Source: Craterostigma plantagineum (taxonomy: Eukaryota > Streptophyta > Magnoliopsida > Lamiales > Linderniaceae). Taken from it: 64,000 nt of DNA. The stretch is taken from assembly GCA_027422505.1 (NCBI GenBank), contig JAPQWV010001122.1, positions 58,155 to 122,154 on the forward strand, read 5' to 3'. The position numbers and the translations under genes were made by a program. The first letter of the stretch is position 1; the number at the start of each line of letters is the position of its first letter. This document shows positions 1 to 10,484 of the stretch, one piece after another. The notes under the pieces were generated by a model. That model did no database searches. It was not told the origin of the DNA and saw only the letters and a program-made list of their open reading frames with translations.

Positions 1-377
1 GTGAAAATTTAATTATTAACAAGTGTTGTGGTGTATGATGATATCAATAGTGAAAATTTATAATTTTGTATTTTCGAGGTTAAAAAAAATTAAAATAGAA
101 TTATAAAAGTTGATTAGTTTTGTAATAGGTTTAAAACTCAACTATTTCTGTAATTTCATTCTCAAAATAACATCATTTGTGTAATTCTCTCCACAACTTA
201 ACCATCAGACCACATCAATAAATCTGCCTTTTTCTTCACTTTTAATTCTTTTCTAAGTTTTGTTATTTTTAAATATTTTTAAATAAAGTTAGACCGGACC
301 GTGACCGGACCGGAATTCCGATCGGTTCGCCGGTTTCCGTTGGAACCGGCTGGTCCGGTCCGGTTTTCAAAACCCTG
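1..377. mobile_element. End of a hAT-like DNA transposon (partial)
   Basis: An AT-rich stretch ends in a GC-rich patch of repeated ACCGGACC/CCGGTCCGG words (290-365) and then TTTTCAAAACCCTG. Read on the other strand this begins CAGGGTTTTGAAAACCGG. A CAGGG start followed by inverted CCGGACC subterminal motifs is typical of plant hAT-family ends. The other end lies outside the window, so the 8-bp target duplication expected of this family cannot be tested. No transposase is visible. Confidence 0.35.
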
Positions 378-979
378 ATTGAAACAGGGAAACTTTTGAC
401 TTTAATGACCGAATAAGGTGAAATTGATAGTTGGTCTTAATAATCAATGAAAATATTGATGTTAATCGCAAAGAAATTTGATGTAATTCCCGTAAAATTT
501 AATACGGGATTTTGATGTAAATTAACTATGTCATTGGTTAAATAGGAAGTCTCCGTGGATGGACTAGAAAATTTTCGTGACATGTAATTATAGGACATAA
601 AGACTTTTTATAATTAATTTGGGACATGTTCGTAATACAACTCACCTTTGAAAACAAAGTCTCGTACAAGACTCTCATAGAATTAATACTGTATAAACTC
701 ATGGATATAATAATAATATCCATGGCTTTGAAATACACGGGGCTTAGAACGATTTTAAGAAGTGACTAATAAAAGCGTTTACTTAACCCAAAAGGAAATC
801 GACATCTTCAGATGCTAAACATCAATAATATAGATGTATTCATAACTTCCACTCCAACGAAAGAAGGAGGATTCGACAACATAAACCCTTAGCAAAATAA
901 ACGTGAACTAAGGAGGTAAGCTATATAAGTTTCGTGATTTATATCAATTGCTGTCTTATTTGATATATTCCGGATGTTC
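378..979. other. AT-rich LTR debris
   Basis: No gene is visible. At 482-510 the reverse strand carries a palindromic CCCGTATTAAAT...ACGGG followed by AATTACA. This matches the 3' end of the gypsy LTR that ends at 61067, so part of a related LTR in minus orientation may start here. The last 60 bases resemble, weakly, the E1-type LTR around 15000-15040 (GCTATA..., CCGGATG). The rest is unassigned. Confidence 0.3.
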
Positions 980-981
980 TA

Positions 982-1613
982 CAGCAAAACCTCTATAAAT
1001 TAATAACATTGGGACCATGACATTTTATTAATTTAGAGAGATATTAATATATCGATAAATTAATAATTTATTAGTTAAAAGATAGACTCTTTAAATTCAA
1101 CAAACTTAGGATGTATTGACGATAATTGAATTCAAATATGTTTCATTAATTATATTCGTGTACTCAAAACAATTCACAAGTGTGAATTTAGTGAAAACTA
1201 TCGTTTGAAAATTAGTCAAGGTACGATATCAAGTGCTCTCAGGATATCACTGGAATATCTTTCAACCAACTTTCAGAATGGTGGGGATATTATGCGACAC
1301 GGCAACAACAACCCTTCAAATTTTTGCTTCAGCTAGAGAACTCGACATTGGAATTTGACTGCAACTAAAAAGAAAATCTAGTAAGATTCTTATTTTAGCA
1401 AATCATAATTTATCATTGTATATTTTATGAATTATTAATTTAGAGTTTTAATGGGACCTAATATTTATTAATGGATTTTTCCGAAAAATTATTATATTAT
1501 TATCTTATCGAATTTGATGATTTTTTTACAAAGACACAAGTCGGGACCGAAAGATTTTATTATTTTAGAGAGTTTATTAATTTATCGAGTATTAATTTAT
1601 AGAGGTTTTACTG
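982..1613. mobile_element. Emigrant-like (pogo/mariner) MITE
   Basis: The left end reads CAGCAAAACCTCTATAAATT. The right end, reverse-complemented, reads CAGTAAAACCTCTATAAATT. Both are followed by further inverted similarity (AATAAATT, TAGAGAG). The element is flanked by TA on both sides (980-981 and 1614-1615), as expected for the Tc1/mariner superfamily. The terminal sequence is the one I recognise from Emigrant/Lemi-type pogo-like MITEs. It is 632 bp with no transposase frame. It splits the E1 3' LTR: the sequence resuming at 1614 aligns with 15050 onwards. Confidence 0.8.
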
Positions 1614-1615
1614 TA

Positions 1616-1745
1616 TCCAATAAACGAACAATGCCTTTCATTAAACACACGAAAATATCTTATTACACAAAAGGTCGAATGATTAATTAGCTAATGCCCT
1701 GTACAATCTAATCCTCGTATAGCATTCGAGGGCATTTTCCTAACA
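1616..1745 (-). repeat. E1 3' LTR, proximal part
   Basis: On the minus strand the LTR starts TGTTAGGAAAATGCCC next to the end of the E1 pol remnant. Its first ~130 bases are about 90% identical by eye to the minus-strand LTR that starts at 15181 (and 29301). The rest of the LTR lies to the left, interrupted by the MITE, and is too diverged to follow. Confidence 0.65.
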
Positions 1746-2470
1746 ATGTTCCACTTGCACTAAATGCCATGCGCTACAGGATCTAATACCCATCTTTTCG
1801 AGATGTTTGGCCAGCACTACCTGTGACAGAGGCTTGGTGAACAGGTCGGCCACGTTTTCTGCTGTCGCAATCTTCTGCACGGCTATGTAGCCATTCTCAA
1901 CGAATCAACATAACACGTGGTACTTTCTTTCTATATGTTTGGACATGCTGTGAGATCTCTGTTCTTTCGCCTGAGCAATAGCGCCAGTATTGTCACACAC
2001 AATGGCAATGGTCTATATGCTACAGAAACGACACCAAGTTCTTCCAAGAACTTTCTCACACACACCTTCCTTAGCTGCCTCTGAGGCCCTTATATACTCT
2101 GCTTCGCAGGTTGAATCTACAGTGGTGCTCTGTTAGGAACTTTTCCAAGACACTGCTCCACCGTTGAGCGTAAAGACGAATCCTGAAGTGGATTTTCGAT
2201 CGTCCACGTCAGACTGGAAATCCGAATCCGTATACCCTTCCACTTCCAATTCTCCATTACCATAGACCAGCATCATATCCTTAGTCCGTCTGAGGTACTT
2301 GAGGATAGCCTTGACTGCTGTCCAATGTTCTTACCAGGGTCAGCCTGAAACCGACTGACTACGCTCACAGCGTACGCCAAGTCAAGTCGCGTGCAAAGCA
2401 TCGCGTACCTACCCATTGCGATGCATAGGGGATTCTATTCATCTCTTTCCGCTCCAACTCACTTTGAGGG
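1746..2470 (-). pseudogene. E1 RNase H region remnant
   Basis: Reverse-strand translation, in several frames, resembles the copia RNase H region: a remnant of the block ending the connection domain, then a segment corresponding to ADLFTKPLS-type C-terminal sequence, next to the 3' LTR. No open frame longer than about 70 residues survives. Position between RT and LTR supports the call more than sequence does. Confidence 0.55.
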
Positions 2471-2471
2471 C

Positions 2472-3290
2472 TCATAGCCTTGGAAAGGTGAATCCCATGT
2501 CGCATAGGCAGGAACCCTTCTTAGAGTTGTCCATATATATCGTTTCAGGACCTTCTCTAAGTAAAGGGCCTGAGAGAGTCCTAACATACAATTCGCTCGA
2601 TCTTAATAAAAGGCGAATACCCAAGATGTAGGTAGCTTCTCCCAAGTCTTTCATGGTGAATTCAGTAGAAAGCCACGCTTTCACCGTCGAGAGCATTCCA
2701 ATATCATTTCCTATCAAAAGGATGTCGTCCACGTATAATACAAGGAAAGATATTTTGCTCTCACTGCTTTTCTTGTAGATGCAAGTTCGTCTTCGTTCTT
2801 CAAGAATCCGTGGCCCTTGACCACTTCAACGAACTGAAGATTCCAGCTTCGAGAGGCTTGTTTAAGTCCATAAATGGACTTGTTCAATTTGCATACCTTA
2901 TGCGCATCTCATTGCGATGTAAAACCCTTGTGCTGCTCCATATATATTTCCTCCTTGGGGTATCCATTTAGGAACGCAGTTATCACATCCATCTGCCAGA
3001 TCTCATAGTCATAGTGTGCAGCCATCGCAAGCAATGTTCGAATGGACTTCATCGTAGCGACATGTGAGAAGGTCTCCTCATAATCAATGCCCTCTTTTTG
3101 ACTATACCCTTTCGCCACAAGCATAGCTCTGTATGTGTCCAATCCGTCAGCTCCAATCTTTCTCTTGTATATCCGATTAGACCCAATGGGTCTAATACCA
3201 TCTGGAGGTCTACTAGAGTCCACACTTGATTTTCGCGAATAGAATCCATTTCGACTTGCATAGCTATAAGCCATTTTTTCGAATCTCTAT
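2472..3290 (-). pseudogene. E1 reverse transcriptase fragments
   Basis: One minus frame (2909-3274) has [20 protein letters not shown], then QMDVITAFLNG and EEIYMEQ. These are the hallmark copia RT motifs including the first catalytic Asp region. A second frame (2472-2732) begins MDDILLIGNDI, the C-terminal part of the YVDD catalytic box, and continues FTMKDLGEATYILGI. A premature break between them and a stop-containing upstream frame (3049-3459, WTLVDLQ...) show that the gene is dead. Confidence 0.85.
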
Positions 3291-3469
3291 CCCTGATTGT
3301 CTGGTCATCGGTAGAGGGATCGTCTTTGACGTTCCATTCCATCGCAGCAACCTCGTGCTCGATGTGGACCATCCCGTATCTCTCAGGCTGGCGAGATACT
3401 CTACCCGACCTGCGCAACTCATGTTGCGTCTCGGACTGCTCTACGGTGTCATCTGACACTGGAGTCTGT

Positions 3470-4400
3470 GAAAGCTTCTAACGACTCTCCAAGAGTTACT
3501 TCGCGACAAGCTCCACCTTCTCAAACGACTCTTCTTCTAGAAAGTGAGCCTGAAGGGCTACAACGATTCTCTGATCGTCGTGGAAGTAAAATTGGTATCC
3601 CATGGAATCCTCATGATACCCGACAAAACGTCCTTTCACAGCCTTCGATTCCAGTTTATCTGTCTTGAGCTTTTTCACGAATGCGGGCAACCCCAAACTC
3701 TAATGTGATTCAAGCTCGTCTTCGTCCTGTCCATATCTGATACGAAATACAATCGACAGACTTTGTAGGACATCTATTTAGAATGTGTGCCGCTGTCAAC
3801 AGGGCATGACCCCACAACGATATGGGCATTATAGCTCAGCATAGATCGAACGTTATCCAACAGAGTTCAATTTCCGGACACACCATTCAACTATGGTGTT
3901 CCGGGGTCATCTGTGAAATGATCCCGTTCTCTTTCAAGAACTCGTCAACTCGAGGCTCATGTACTTGCCGCCTCGATCTGATCAAACGGCTTTGATGCTT
4001 TTTCCAGTCTAATCACCAAAGCCTTGTACTCTTTGAACCATTCAAATGTTCAGACTTGTGCTTCGTGAGTTACACCTTGCCGAAGCGAGAGTGATCATCA
4101 GTGAAGGTAACGAAATAGTGGAAGTTACCGCTAGCCGCTACCCCGAACAGTCAACAAACATCTGTGTGGGTCAAATCGAGAAGTTCTGCGGCTCTCGCAA
4201 AAGACCCTGTGAAGGGCGACTTGGTCATCTTTCCAAGGATACAAGATTGGCAAGTCGGATAAGGATCAAACCCAAGCGGCTTTATAATGTTGGTTTTCTC
4301 CAACTCGAGAATCTTCTGTTCTCCAGCGTGACCGAGTCGAAGATGCCACAACAGTCTCGAGTTCGACTCTAATTTTCGTTTCTTAGTGATTGTATTCATA
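3470..4400 (-). pseudogene. E1 GAG-pre-integrase and integrase remnant
   Basis: The frame at 4151-4399 reads LLWHLRLGHAGEQKI and SCILGKMTKSPFTG. This is the copia pre-integrase His-His-Cys-Cys zinc region, with WH.RLGH and C..C spacing. The integrase catalytic core expected at 3500-4150 is fragmented. The frame at 3496-3696 (GLPAFVKKLKTDKLESKAVKGRFVGY...) is the conserved post-core segment, with the usual K...R..FVGY pattern. No single frame contains all three acidic catalytic residues. Confidence 0.75.
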
Positions 4401-4496
4401 GTTTTTATTTTATCTTCGACATTTAGATAATATTATCCATTAAGTAAACTTGCACTTCCGATGCAATTATTTCCAAAATAAATATTGCATATATTA

Positions 4497-4907
4497 TTAC
4501 CAAAACAGAAATCGTAACCGTTTCCGCTCAAACGGGATAGAAACAATATTTTTAAGCCCCTTGGGCAAAACTAAACAATCGAAAAGCAGTAAACTATGTC
4601 TAGCAGATAAAACGAGAGTTCTTGATCCAATGTGGGTTGCCGGTACACTACGTCCACTTCCTACGTTGATCATGATCTTTCGGTCCGCCAGCTTCCTACT
4701 TCGTTCCAGACCCTGGTTCGAAACACAGATGTGAGCACAAGCTCCCGAGTCTAAGATCCACGAAGCGGAATATACTGTCATAAAACAATTAGTTCCTAAA
4801 ACGTAAAGTTCTTTAATTGAGGCGGCTAGCTTTGGGCAATCGCGCTTCCAATGGCCAAGCTCATTGCAGTGAAGGCATTTGTCCGTCGGCTTGGCGCCTT
4901 TGAACAC
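4497..4907 (-). pseudogene. E1 CCHC zinc knuckle and aspartic protease
   Basis: A 136-residue minus-strand frame starts with CLHCNELGHWKRDC, a perfect CX2CX4HX4C nucleocapsid knuckle. It continues to SWILDSGACAHIC, where the Asp of DSG is the retroviral-type protease catalytic residue. This is the best preserved piece of E1. It overlaps the downstream end of gag in another frame, so a frameshift separates it from the rest of gag. Confidence 0.85.
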
Positions 4908-4985
4908 ATTCTTCTTTGCCTTGCCTTTCGAAATTCGTCCTTTGGGCTAAGTGGGCTCGTCAGACTTCTTCTTTCTACACGACCC

Positions 4986-5560
4986 TCAAGTCTTAGCATT
5001 CGCGACAAGAACAACTTCCTTCCCTTTCACCTTCTTCATCTGAGTTTGTGCCGCCGACAACTGGTTCATCAACCCAGTCAACGTCATCTCGGCCTTGGTC
5101 AGATTAAAGTTCACAATGAACGAATTGAAGGAAGTTTGGAGCGACTGAAGTATCAGATCGTTCTGGAGCTCATTATCCATGGTAAAGTCATGTGCCTCGA
5201 GTCTTCCGATCCAATTGATCATCTTGAGCACATGCTTTTTTGACGTCACTACCCTCAGCCATTTTGCAATGGAATAGTTGGTCCGTGAGGGAATAGCGAG
5301 CACTCCTGGAATGTTGGCCAAAAAGCTCCTTCAAATGAAGCAAAATGGCGCCCACTTCCATTTCCGAGTGAGTGCGCTGTAACTCATTGCTCATGGAAAG
5401 AAGTATGTTGCCCTTGACCTTTGGCTCGTCAATCTGCCACTTGGCATACGCAGCCCAGTCTTCATTACTCGCATCATGTGCAAACAAGGGCTTTTCGTTC
5501 GCTTGACTCCCACTATTTTTCTCGAAAACACTATCCTCCCGAGAAGAGTTTCGGAAACCT
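4986..5560 (-). pseudogene. E1 gag capsid fragments
   Basis: Two overlapping minus frames (5188-5487 and 4986-5321) together follow the UBN2-type copia capsid: a W..Y..W/KGNILLSMSNELQ segment, then LKELFGQHSRSARYSL, then ND.ILQSLQTSFNSFIVNFN and a Lys-rich tail leading into the zinc knuckle. One frameshift near 5230 separates them. The N-terminal part of gag upstream of 5560 is not open. Confidence 0.75.
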
Positions 5561-6996
5561 CGTTGAAAGTTTCATAGTGGAGTTGATGTTCCCGACTTAA
5601 CTAGATTCGCCTCAGCGTTTAACGCAATATTTGGCTCATCTAATCTTATCGAAGTCACGTCAAACGTGAACTTATCCAATAAGAATTCCAACTATCTTTG
5701 TCTCAGTCATTGACCCTCACGGCTAACCCTGGTTATTGGGTATAACTGTCTAAGTGTGACCTATCAACTTATGCTTAAATCGCACAGAATGTTTCTGCCC
5801 CTTGCTGCCATACGCTTCGTGGGGGGCCGTACTGGTATGACGATCGGGGTCCAAGATGCACCCAAGACGCTAACATTGGGGCGGGATATACGACATCAAC
5901 TTACTCGGAACAAATTGCAAAACTCCCCAACACTAGACATCTCGAGCATGATACAGACATGAATCCAACTCCTTCACCCACTTAGTATTTATCAAACGTG
6001 AGAATAAACCATCTCACATAAGAGCACATTGAACATGCATATCACTTCAAAAACCAACACGCACGTAGGTAGTAAATTAACCCTAGGAAAAGAAACTACA
6101 AGACAACACAAGCGGGTTATTTTTAGTCTATCCCTATTAGATACGTATTAAAAAAAACCTCGGGTCGTCGCACGGGTCTTGAAGTCGTCAAACGTCTTTC
6201 ATCACTCGAACGGCCTCAAAGTCACCGAACGTCCACCACCTGGGCCATCGTGTTCGTATTTAAGCTAATCTAATAAAACGGTAAATTACAACACAGGGGG
6301 ATCATAAGTCCCGAACAACCCTAAAACAAATACAACCCAGGGAGACGTAACCCTTAACAAATGACCCGAAAACCAAATTCCTAAACCCGCAAGTGCGCCT
6401 TAAATCCCATTCATAACGATCATGTTGACATTATGTGATTTAAAAAGAATTAAAAATTGGGCCTTAAACGGGCCAAGCTCATTAAAAGGCCCGTCAAGGC
6501 TTTGAGCGTGAATTCCTATTGCAGCTGCCGAGACTCTAATCGCCCAGCCGTCAAAACACGCTAGAGACTCGACGGAGCATGCCACGGGCGTGGAGCCCCT
6601 GCTGAAGCCGGAACCGCCGGCGGTGGCGTCAGCCCGCGCTGAATTTTGCCACAGATGATCTGTTGCCTTCACTGTCGCTCGACGCGGCGGCACCACGTTC
6701 GAACGTGTGCTGGGGCTACCATGGCCGGTGCCGGACCTAGAGCTCACGGTTGACCGCACGAGGTGGCACCACCTTCGAACCAGCCGCCGCCAGATTGTGC
6801 CGGCGTCCATGGCTGCCTGCCTTCCGGTCTTGTCGGTGGCTACCTCGTCGGCCATATTGCACGAGGTGGTGGCCGTGGGATGGAAAACGACGCATCAATC
6901 AGCCCCACGCCGATCAAAACACGTTGGCTTTCTATCTTCTCCCACGCGCCTCGTTTTAATTTAAACACGTTATGATTCTGATCACGAGCGCCCTCT
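5561..6996 (-). other. E1 leader region, no gene
   Basis: This is the untranslated leader between the primer-binding site and gag. It includes a GC-rich stretch at 6520-6900 with long incidental frames on both strands (for example 6400-6855 minus). I recognise no domain in any of them. The base-composition contrast could mean captured host DNA. Confidence 0.5.
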
Positions 6997-7006
6997 CTGA
7001 TACCAC
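6997..7006 (-). promoter_or_regulatory. E1 primer-binding site (tRNA-iMet)
   Basis: The minus strand reads ...ACCCAACA (LTR end) then GTGGTATCAGA. TGGTATCAGA is complementary to the 3' end of plant initiator methionine tRNA. This fixes both E1's orientation and the inner border of its 5' LTR at 7007. Confidence 0.8.
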
Positions 7007-7716
7007 TGTTGGGTTACCCGGTGCGGAACAAAAATTTTCTGGGTTCCCCAATTGCCCTTGTTGCTCGGATCAGAACAGTAACACATAGACATGTAATAGG
7101 GCGGGTCAAACCCGTTGAGAATTACAAGTTGAAGCGAGTAGCAGCTCCTCGTCCTTTTCTTCAAGACTTCGTCGATGGTGGTGGATGGCACTTGATCGTC
7201 ACGCCGACCTCGCAGTGTACCACGGATCAGTTCTCTAAAGATGGCTAGAGAGAACTGAGCCGCCGCGTGGGAGAAAAGTGTGTGCGTTCAGTGTGTGTTT
7301 GTGCCTTTAGTTGATTTCGAAAATCACTTACTTCCTCTCCCTATGGAGCACGGAATTTAGCCTACTTAAAGGCTTGGATTTCGATTTCTATGTCCTTAAA
7401 GTGTGAGAGATTTTTGCCAAATTTTACTCTCTTTTGAATTCCAAATCCAAAATTATGGAAACTTGCTATTATTACAAAACTAACTTAAAAACCAAGTCAA
7501 ACTAAGTATATTTAAATATGGTATAGAGTTCGAAATTTAATCCTGATTAATTTCGAAATTTAAATAAATAATATTCCAAATATTTTATTCCATATTTATT
7601 TATATCAAATATACAAATTCCGAAAATACCCTCAAAGGCAAATTTCGAAATTAGCTTAAGGTGAAATTCAATTTTATCCCCAAGCCCATTAAGCACTTGG
7701 CCAAGCCCAAGTCTTA
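7007..7716 (-). repeat. E1 5' LTR, distal part
   Basis: The LTR ends, on the minus strand, in ...TAACCCAACA directly against the primer-binding site. The segment runs to the target site of E2 (AAGTT, 7717-7721) and resumes after E2 at 12779. On both sides of E2 the sequence carries the same AAGCCCATTAAG/GGCCCATTAAGG style. The E2 duplication shows the two pieces were once contiguous. Confidence 0.65.
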
Positions 7717-7721
7717 AAGTT

Positions 7722-8065
7722 TGTTAGGAATACTTTATTGTGTTCAAATAATTATTTTATCTTAGTCTTGTATTTTATTTAAGTGAACTGGGCTTTAATG
7801 TTTTAGAGCCAGTGAGCTTAGAATTGTAACGGGCTTACAAGGGCCCAAGTATTATATACCAACTTGTGGTATAAATACTAAAACCCTAACACATAGTTAG
7901 GTGTCATGTGTGTTGTGAAGAAATACAGAAAAAAGAAAATTTGAGAAAAGCTTCCAACCATTCTCACGAACACGCACACACGCACCCCACGCATTTCAAT
8001 TCTTTCATCATCAAACGTGGTAAAATCGTTTCATCAGTTGTTTAGTTGGATAATCTGGACCAACA
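7722..8065 (+). repeat. E2 5' LTR
   Basis: A 344-bp LTR with TGTTAGGAAT...GGACCAACA termini. It contains GGTATAAATAC (about 7868), a good TATA box about 80 bp before a pyrimidine-rich region, in the plus direction. It differs from the 3' LTR at only a handful of positions. Confidence 0.9.
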
Positions 8066-8075
8066 GTGGTATCAT
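8066..8075 (+). promoter_or_regulatory. E2 primer-binding site
   Basis: GTGGTATCATT follows the LTR immediately. The first eight bases, TGGTATCA, match the initiator-Met tRNA complement. The following AGAG of the canonical site is replaced by TTCT, so the site is shorter than usual. Confidence 0.7.
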
Positions 8076-8077
8076 TC

Positions 8078-8481
8078 TCAAAAGCCAGTACGCTTTGTAA
8101 GGACCCAAAACAGAACAGCCATTAAAGCAACAGATAAACACGAAAGAAGAAAGAGCTCGAGCACCAACATATCTAATTGCGTTTAAAACGACGCCTTAAC
8201 TCCGCATGTTCCTCGTTTTCTTCACGTCTTGCTTCTGATTCAAGTTCATTTCCGTCATCTAGATTTTTTTGGTATGGCATTACTGTGCTGCTCGAATCGT
8301 GTCTATTTAGAGGCGTAAATCGACCAACGAAATCATAACAGTCCCGACAAACATGATAAATGATATCGACGGATCTTTGACTTGAGAGCTCAGTGCCGCG
8401 AGTGAAACCGATGCTTTCGTCGTTACTTATTGGATTTTGCGTCACATAAATCGACGTTGAAAAACTAAGTTGATTTGACAT
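8078..8481 (-). pseudogene. Antisense ORF with C-terminal membrane helix (E2 copy)
   Basis: The frame runs opposite to E2. It starts at ATG 8481 and is open for 102 residues to a TAG at 8173-8175. It carries an acidic/basic stretch ending ENEEHAELRRRFKRN. A one-base loss there breaks the frame. In the next frame the reading continues LDMLVLELFLLSCLSVAL, a 20-residue hydrophobic helix, and ends VLTKRTGF with a stop at 8078, 12 bases from the LTR. The same protein is encoded antisense in the E3 tail (15830-16263 and 29950-30381). Over the last 44 residues about 30 are identical. I recognise no family. The layout suggests a tail-anchored membrane protein. It is opposite in sense to the element's transcript, so it would need its own promoter. 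Confidence 0.55.
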
Positions 8482-8599
8482 TTAATTTGGAAAAAATTTG
8501 AACTCTGTGTTACACATTAATTGAAAATCGCGCATATGCCAGTGTTAGGGTGATTTTACTCAGATTTTCTTTAATTGATTTTTTGAGTCAAAATCTTTT

Positions 8600-9130
8600 T
8601 TTTTAAAAAAAATTTGATCATTCTCAAAATCGCCCGTTTCAACTTAATCTCTCGGCGATTTCAACTACTTCTAAATATCCTCGGCGATTCTTCAAATCGC
8701 CCGATTCCTCAATCGATTCAATTCATCGATCTATCAAAATTGCCTGACACAATCACTTTCCATCAAATACAAGAATCGGCCAAATTGTCAAGTCGCCCGA
8801 TTCATCAAAATTGCCCGATTTCGGAATCGACAAAATCACTTTGTTAAAATACCTCTCGGCAATTCTTCAAATTCGCCCGATTTATCAAATCGCTCGATTC
8901 TTCCAATCAACCGATTCCTCAATCGATCGAACGTGCTACAGTGCATCTTATATATATACCAAATTCGCCCGATTTTCATCACTTTTCCCAAAATCGTGTA
9001 CACGAATCATTCTCATAAGGTCATCAAGCTTCGCGGGTCATCCTAAGAACTAGAGTTTCGCGAGTTCAGTTCCCGTGTCATTAAAATTCAAGTTTCACGA
9101 ACCCTCTTCAGTTCGAGAACCACAGCTCAA
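8600..9130. repeat. Short-motif array in E2 (TCGCCCGATT / TCGGCGATT)
   Basis: Dozens of variants of CGCCCGATT, TCGGCGATT and AATCGATTC are spaced about 15-30 bases apart. Toward the right end these shade into TTCGCGGG, TTTCGCGAG and TTTCACGAA words like those of the E3 arrays. It lies just beyond the antisense frame, the same relative position as the TTCGCGAA array in the E3 tail. Confidence 0.6.
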
Positions 9131-9333
9131 TCCGCGGGCCAAGCCAAATTCCAATTTGCGACTCAAAGACGTCAAATTCTTTCGAAGACATACATCTTAG
9201 AAAATCATTTTTGCATACGGGATTTTTGGCACAACACTTTGAAATCTTCGAAACTAACAGCACCACACATCTTCGAACTCCTCATTTTATGAACTCGGTA
9301 TCCTACTGTGAAAATTCTTCCAAAACACCTAGT

Positions 9334-9475
9334 GGTCAACCACACCTCCCAGCATGCATGGTATTTCGGGTTGCTCCACATGCATGACGGGTAAGAGATG
9401 CGAGCAACCACACCTCCCAGCGTGTATGGTATATTGGGTTGCTGCACAGACACGATTGGTTAGCGATGCAAGCAA
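9334..9475. repeat. 70-bp direct tandem duplication in E2
   Basis: Two adjacent copies begin CAACCACACCTCCCAGC and continue GG(T)AT...GGGTTGCT..CACA, with about 85% identity by eye. The surrounding ORFs (9205-9640 minus) only translate this repeat and show no domain. Confidence 0.6.
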
Positions 9476-9764
9476 CCCAACGTAGGTAAATTTTATATGC
9501 ATCATTTTGTAATTTTTGCATGCATATGAAGTTGTAACTTCAAATTGCCTACCTTGAAAACAAAAGGGTACATTATAGTTATGCATGTTCAAAAAGACTT
9601 TAAATTCCAACTTTTCGCATGCATACATGAGCTGAAATGTATTAAATACTATGTTATAGGTACATTTTTCATTATGTATACATCTTAAAGAATTTTCGAG
9701 CTTAAACTTTTACGTATGCATATAAGCTGAATTGATAAATGCCATTTTTCCTATTTGTGCTAAA

Positions 9765-9960
9765 TTTGAGGGGGAGCAATCTTTATTTTAAAGAGAAACA
9801 ACTCCTATATTTGTGTTAAAGGGAGCAATAATTAAATTTTTGAGGGAGAGCGAACTTAATGTGAACTTAGGGAAAGAGACTCTCGAACGATAATTTTACC
9901 GAATATGCATCTTTTGAGGGGGAGTAATTCGGTTTTAAGAAGCTGATTTGCGGGGGAGGA
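9765..9960 (+). promoter_or_regulatory. Cluster of polypurine-tract-like motifs in E2
   Basis: GAGGGGGAGCAA (9769), AAAGGGAGCAA, GAGGGAGAGCG, GAGGGGGAGTAA (9916) and GCGGGGGAGGA (9950) occur within 200 bases. The GAGGGGGAG form is the usual plant copia polypurine tract, which normally lies after pol. Its presence mid-element suggests E2 is a rearranged derivative that lost pol. Confidence 0.45.
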
Positions 9961-10140
9961 TTAAAATATATATATCTATAATATATAAATAATATAATAT
10001 AGAGTTACTATTACATTATTAATAAGATAATACATATATATAAAAAATATATATATCTCTATCTATATATACATATATAAATAATATAATATATAATTAC
10101 TATTACATTATTAATAAGATAATACATATACATAAAAAAA
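9961..10140. repeat. AT microsatellite with ~92-bp duplication
   Basis: TA-rich sequence in which a segment containing TTACTATTACATTATTAATA followed by AGATAATACATATA occurs twice, about 92 bases apart. It is low-complexity and non-coding. Confidence 0.7.
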
Positions 10141-10271
10141 GAAAGGCAAAAAAGGGAAAAGAAAGGCCTCACACTCTTGTAATTTTACTTCAAAAGAATT
10201 CCCCTGTCTTCCAAAGATAAACTTCAAGGACGAATTTCAAGCCTACAACGGTTAACTCTCTTCAAAAGGCG

Positions 10272-10484
10272 ATGGTGGCTTCTAGTGCTAACTCGGGAAT
10301 GACCTCAACAGACCTGCTCCGAACTGCTGACCAAAATGAAGCAGCACGCATCACTTCGTACCGGATGTATGGATTTCAAGTTCCCATAGTTCAGTCAGAC
10401 CAAACTGAATCTAACCCCGGAACACAGCCGAGTGTTAGTGACGATCTCAAACTCATAAAGCTACCCCTATATGGAAATTCTTGA
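10272..10484 (+). CDS. Unrecognised 70-codon frame in E2
   Basis: A small sense-strand frame in the E2 internal region, starting MVASSANSGMTSTDLL. It is Ser/Thr/Gln-rich, has no cysteine knuckle and no similarity I recognise. An ATG shortly after a purine-rich stretch and normal-looking composition allow it to be a gag relic, but chance is as likely. It is not repeated elsewhere in the window because the duplicated block starts at 11510. Confidence 0.2.
   Translation: MVASSANSGMTSTDLLRTADQNEAARITSYRMYGFQVPIVQSDQTESNPGTQPSVSDDLKLIKLPLYGNS

Larger units (their letters stand above)
1746..7006 (-). mobile_element. Ty1/copia element E1, internal region (degenerate)
   Basis: On the minus strand the order from 7006 downward is primer-binding site, ~1.4-kb leader, gag, zinc knuckle, protease, integrase, reverse transcriptase and RNase H. 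PR-IN-RT-RH is the diagnostic copia order. Every domain is interrupted by stops or frameshifts and none could make a full polyprotein. The leader contains a GC-rich patch at 6520-6900 unlike its AT-rich surroundings. Confidence 0.85.

Noticed and set aside
1746..7006. Endogenous pararetrovirus (caulimovirid) origin of the RT sequences
   Set aside because: Domain order protease-integrase-RT-RNase H, the iMet primer site and LTRs are those of Ty1/copia. There is no movement-protein or caulimovirid coat motif.
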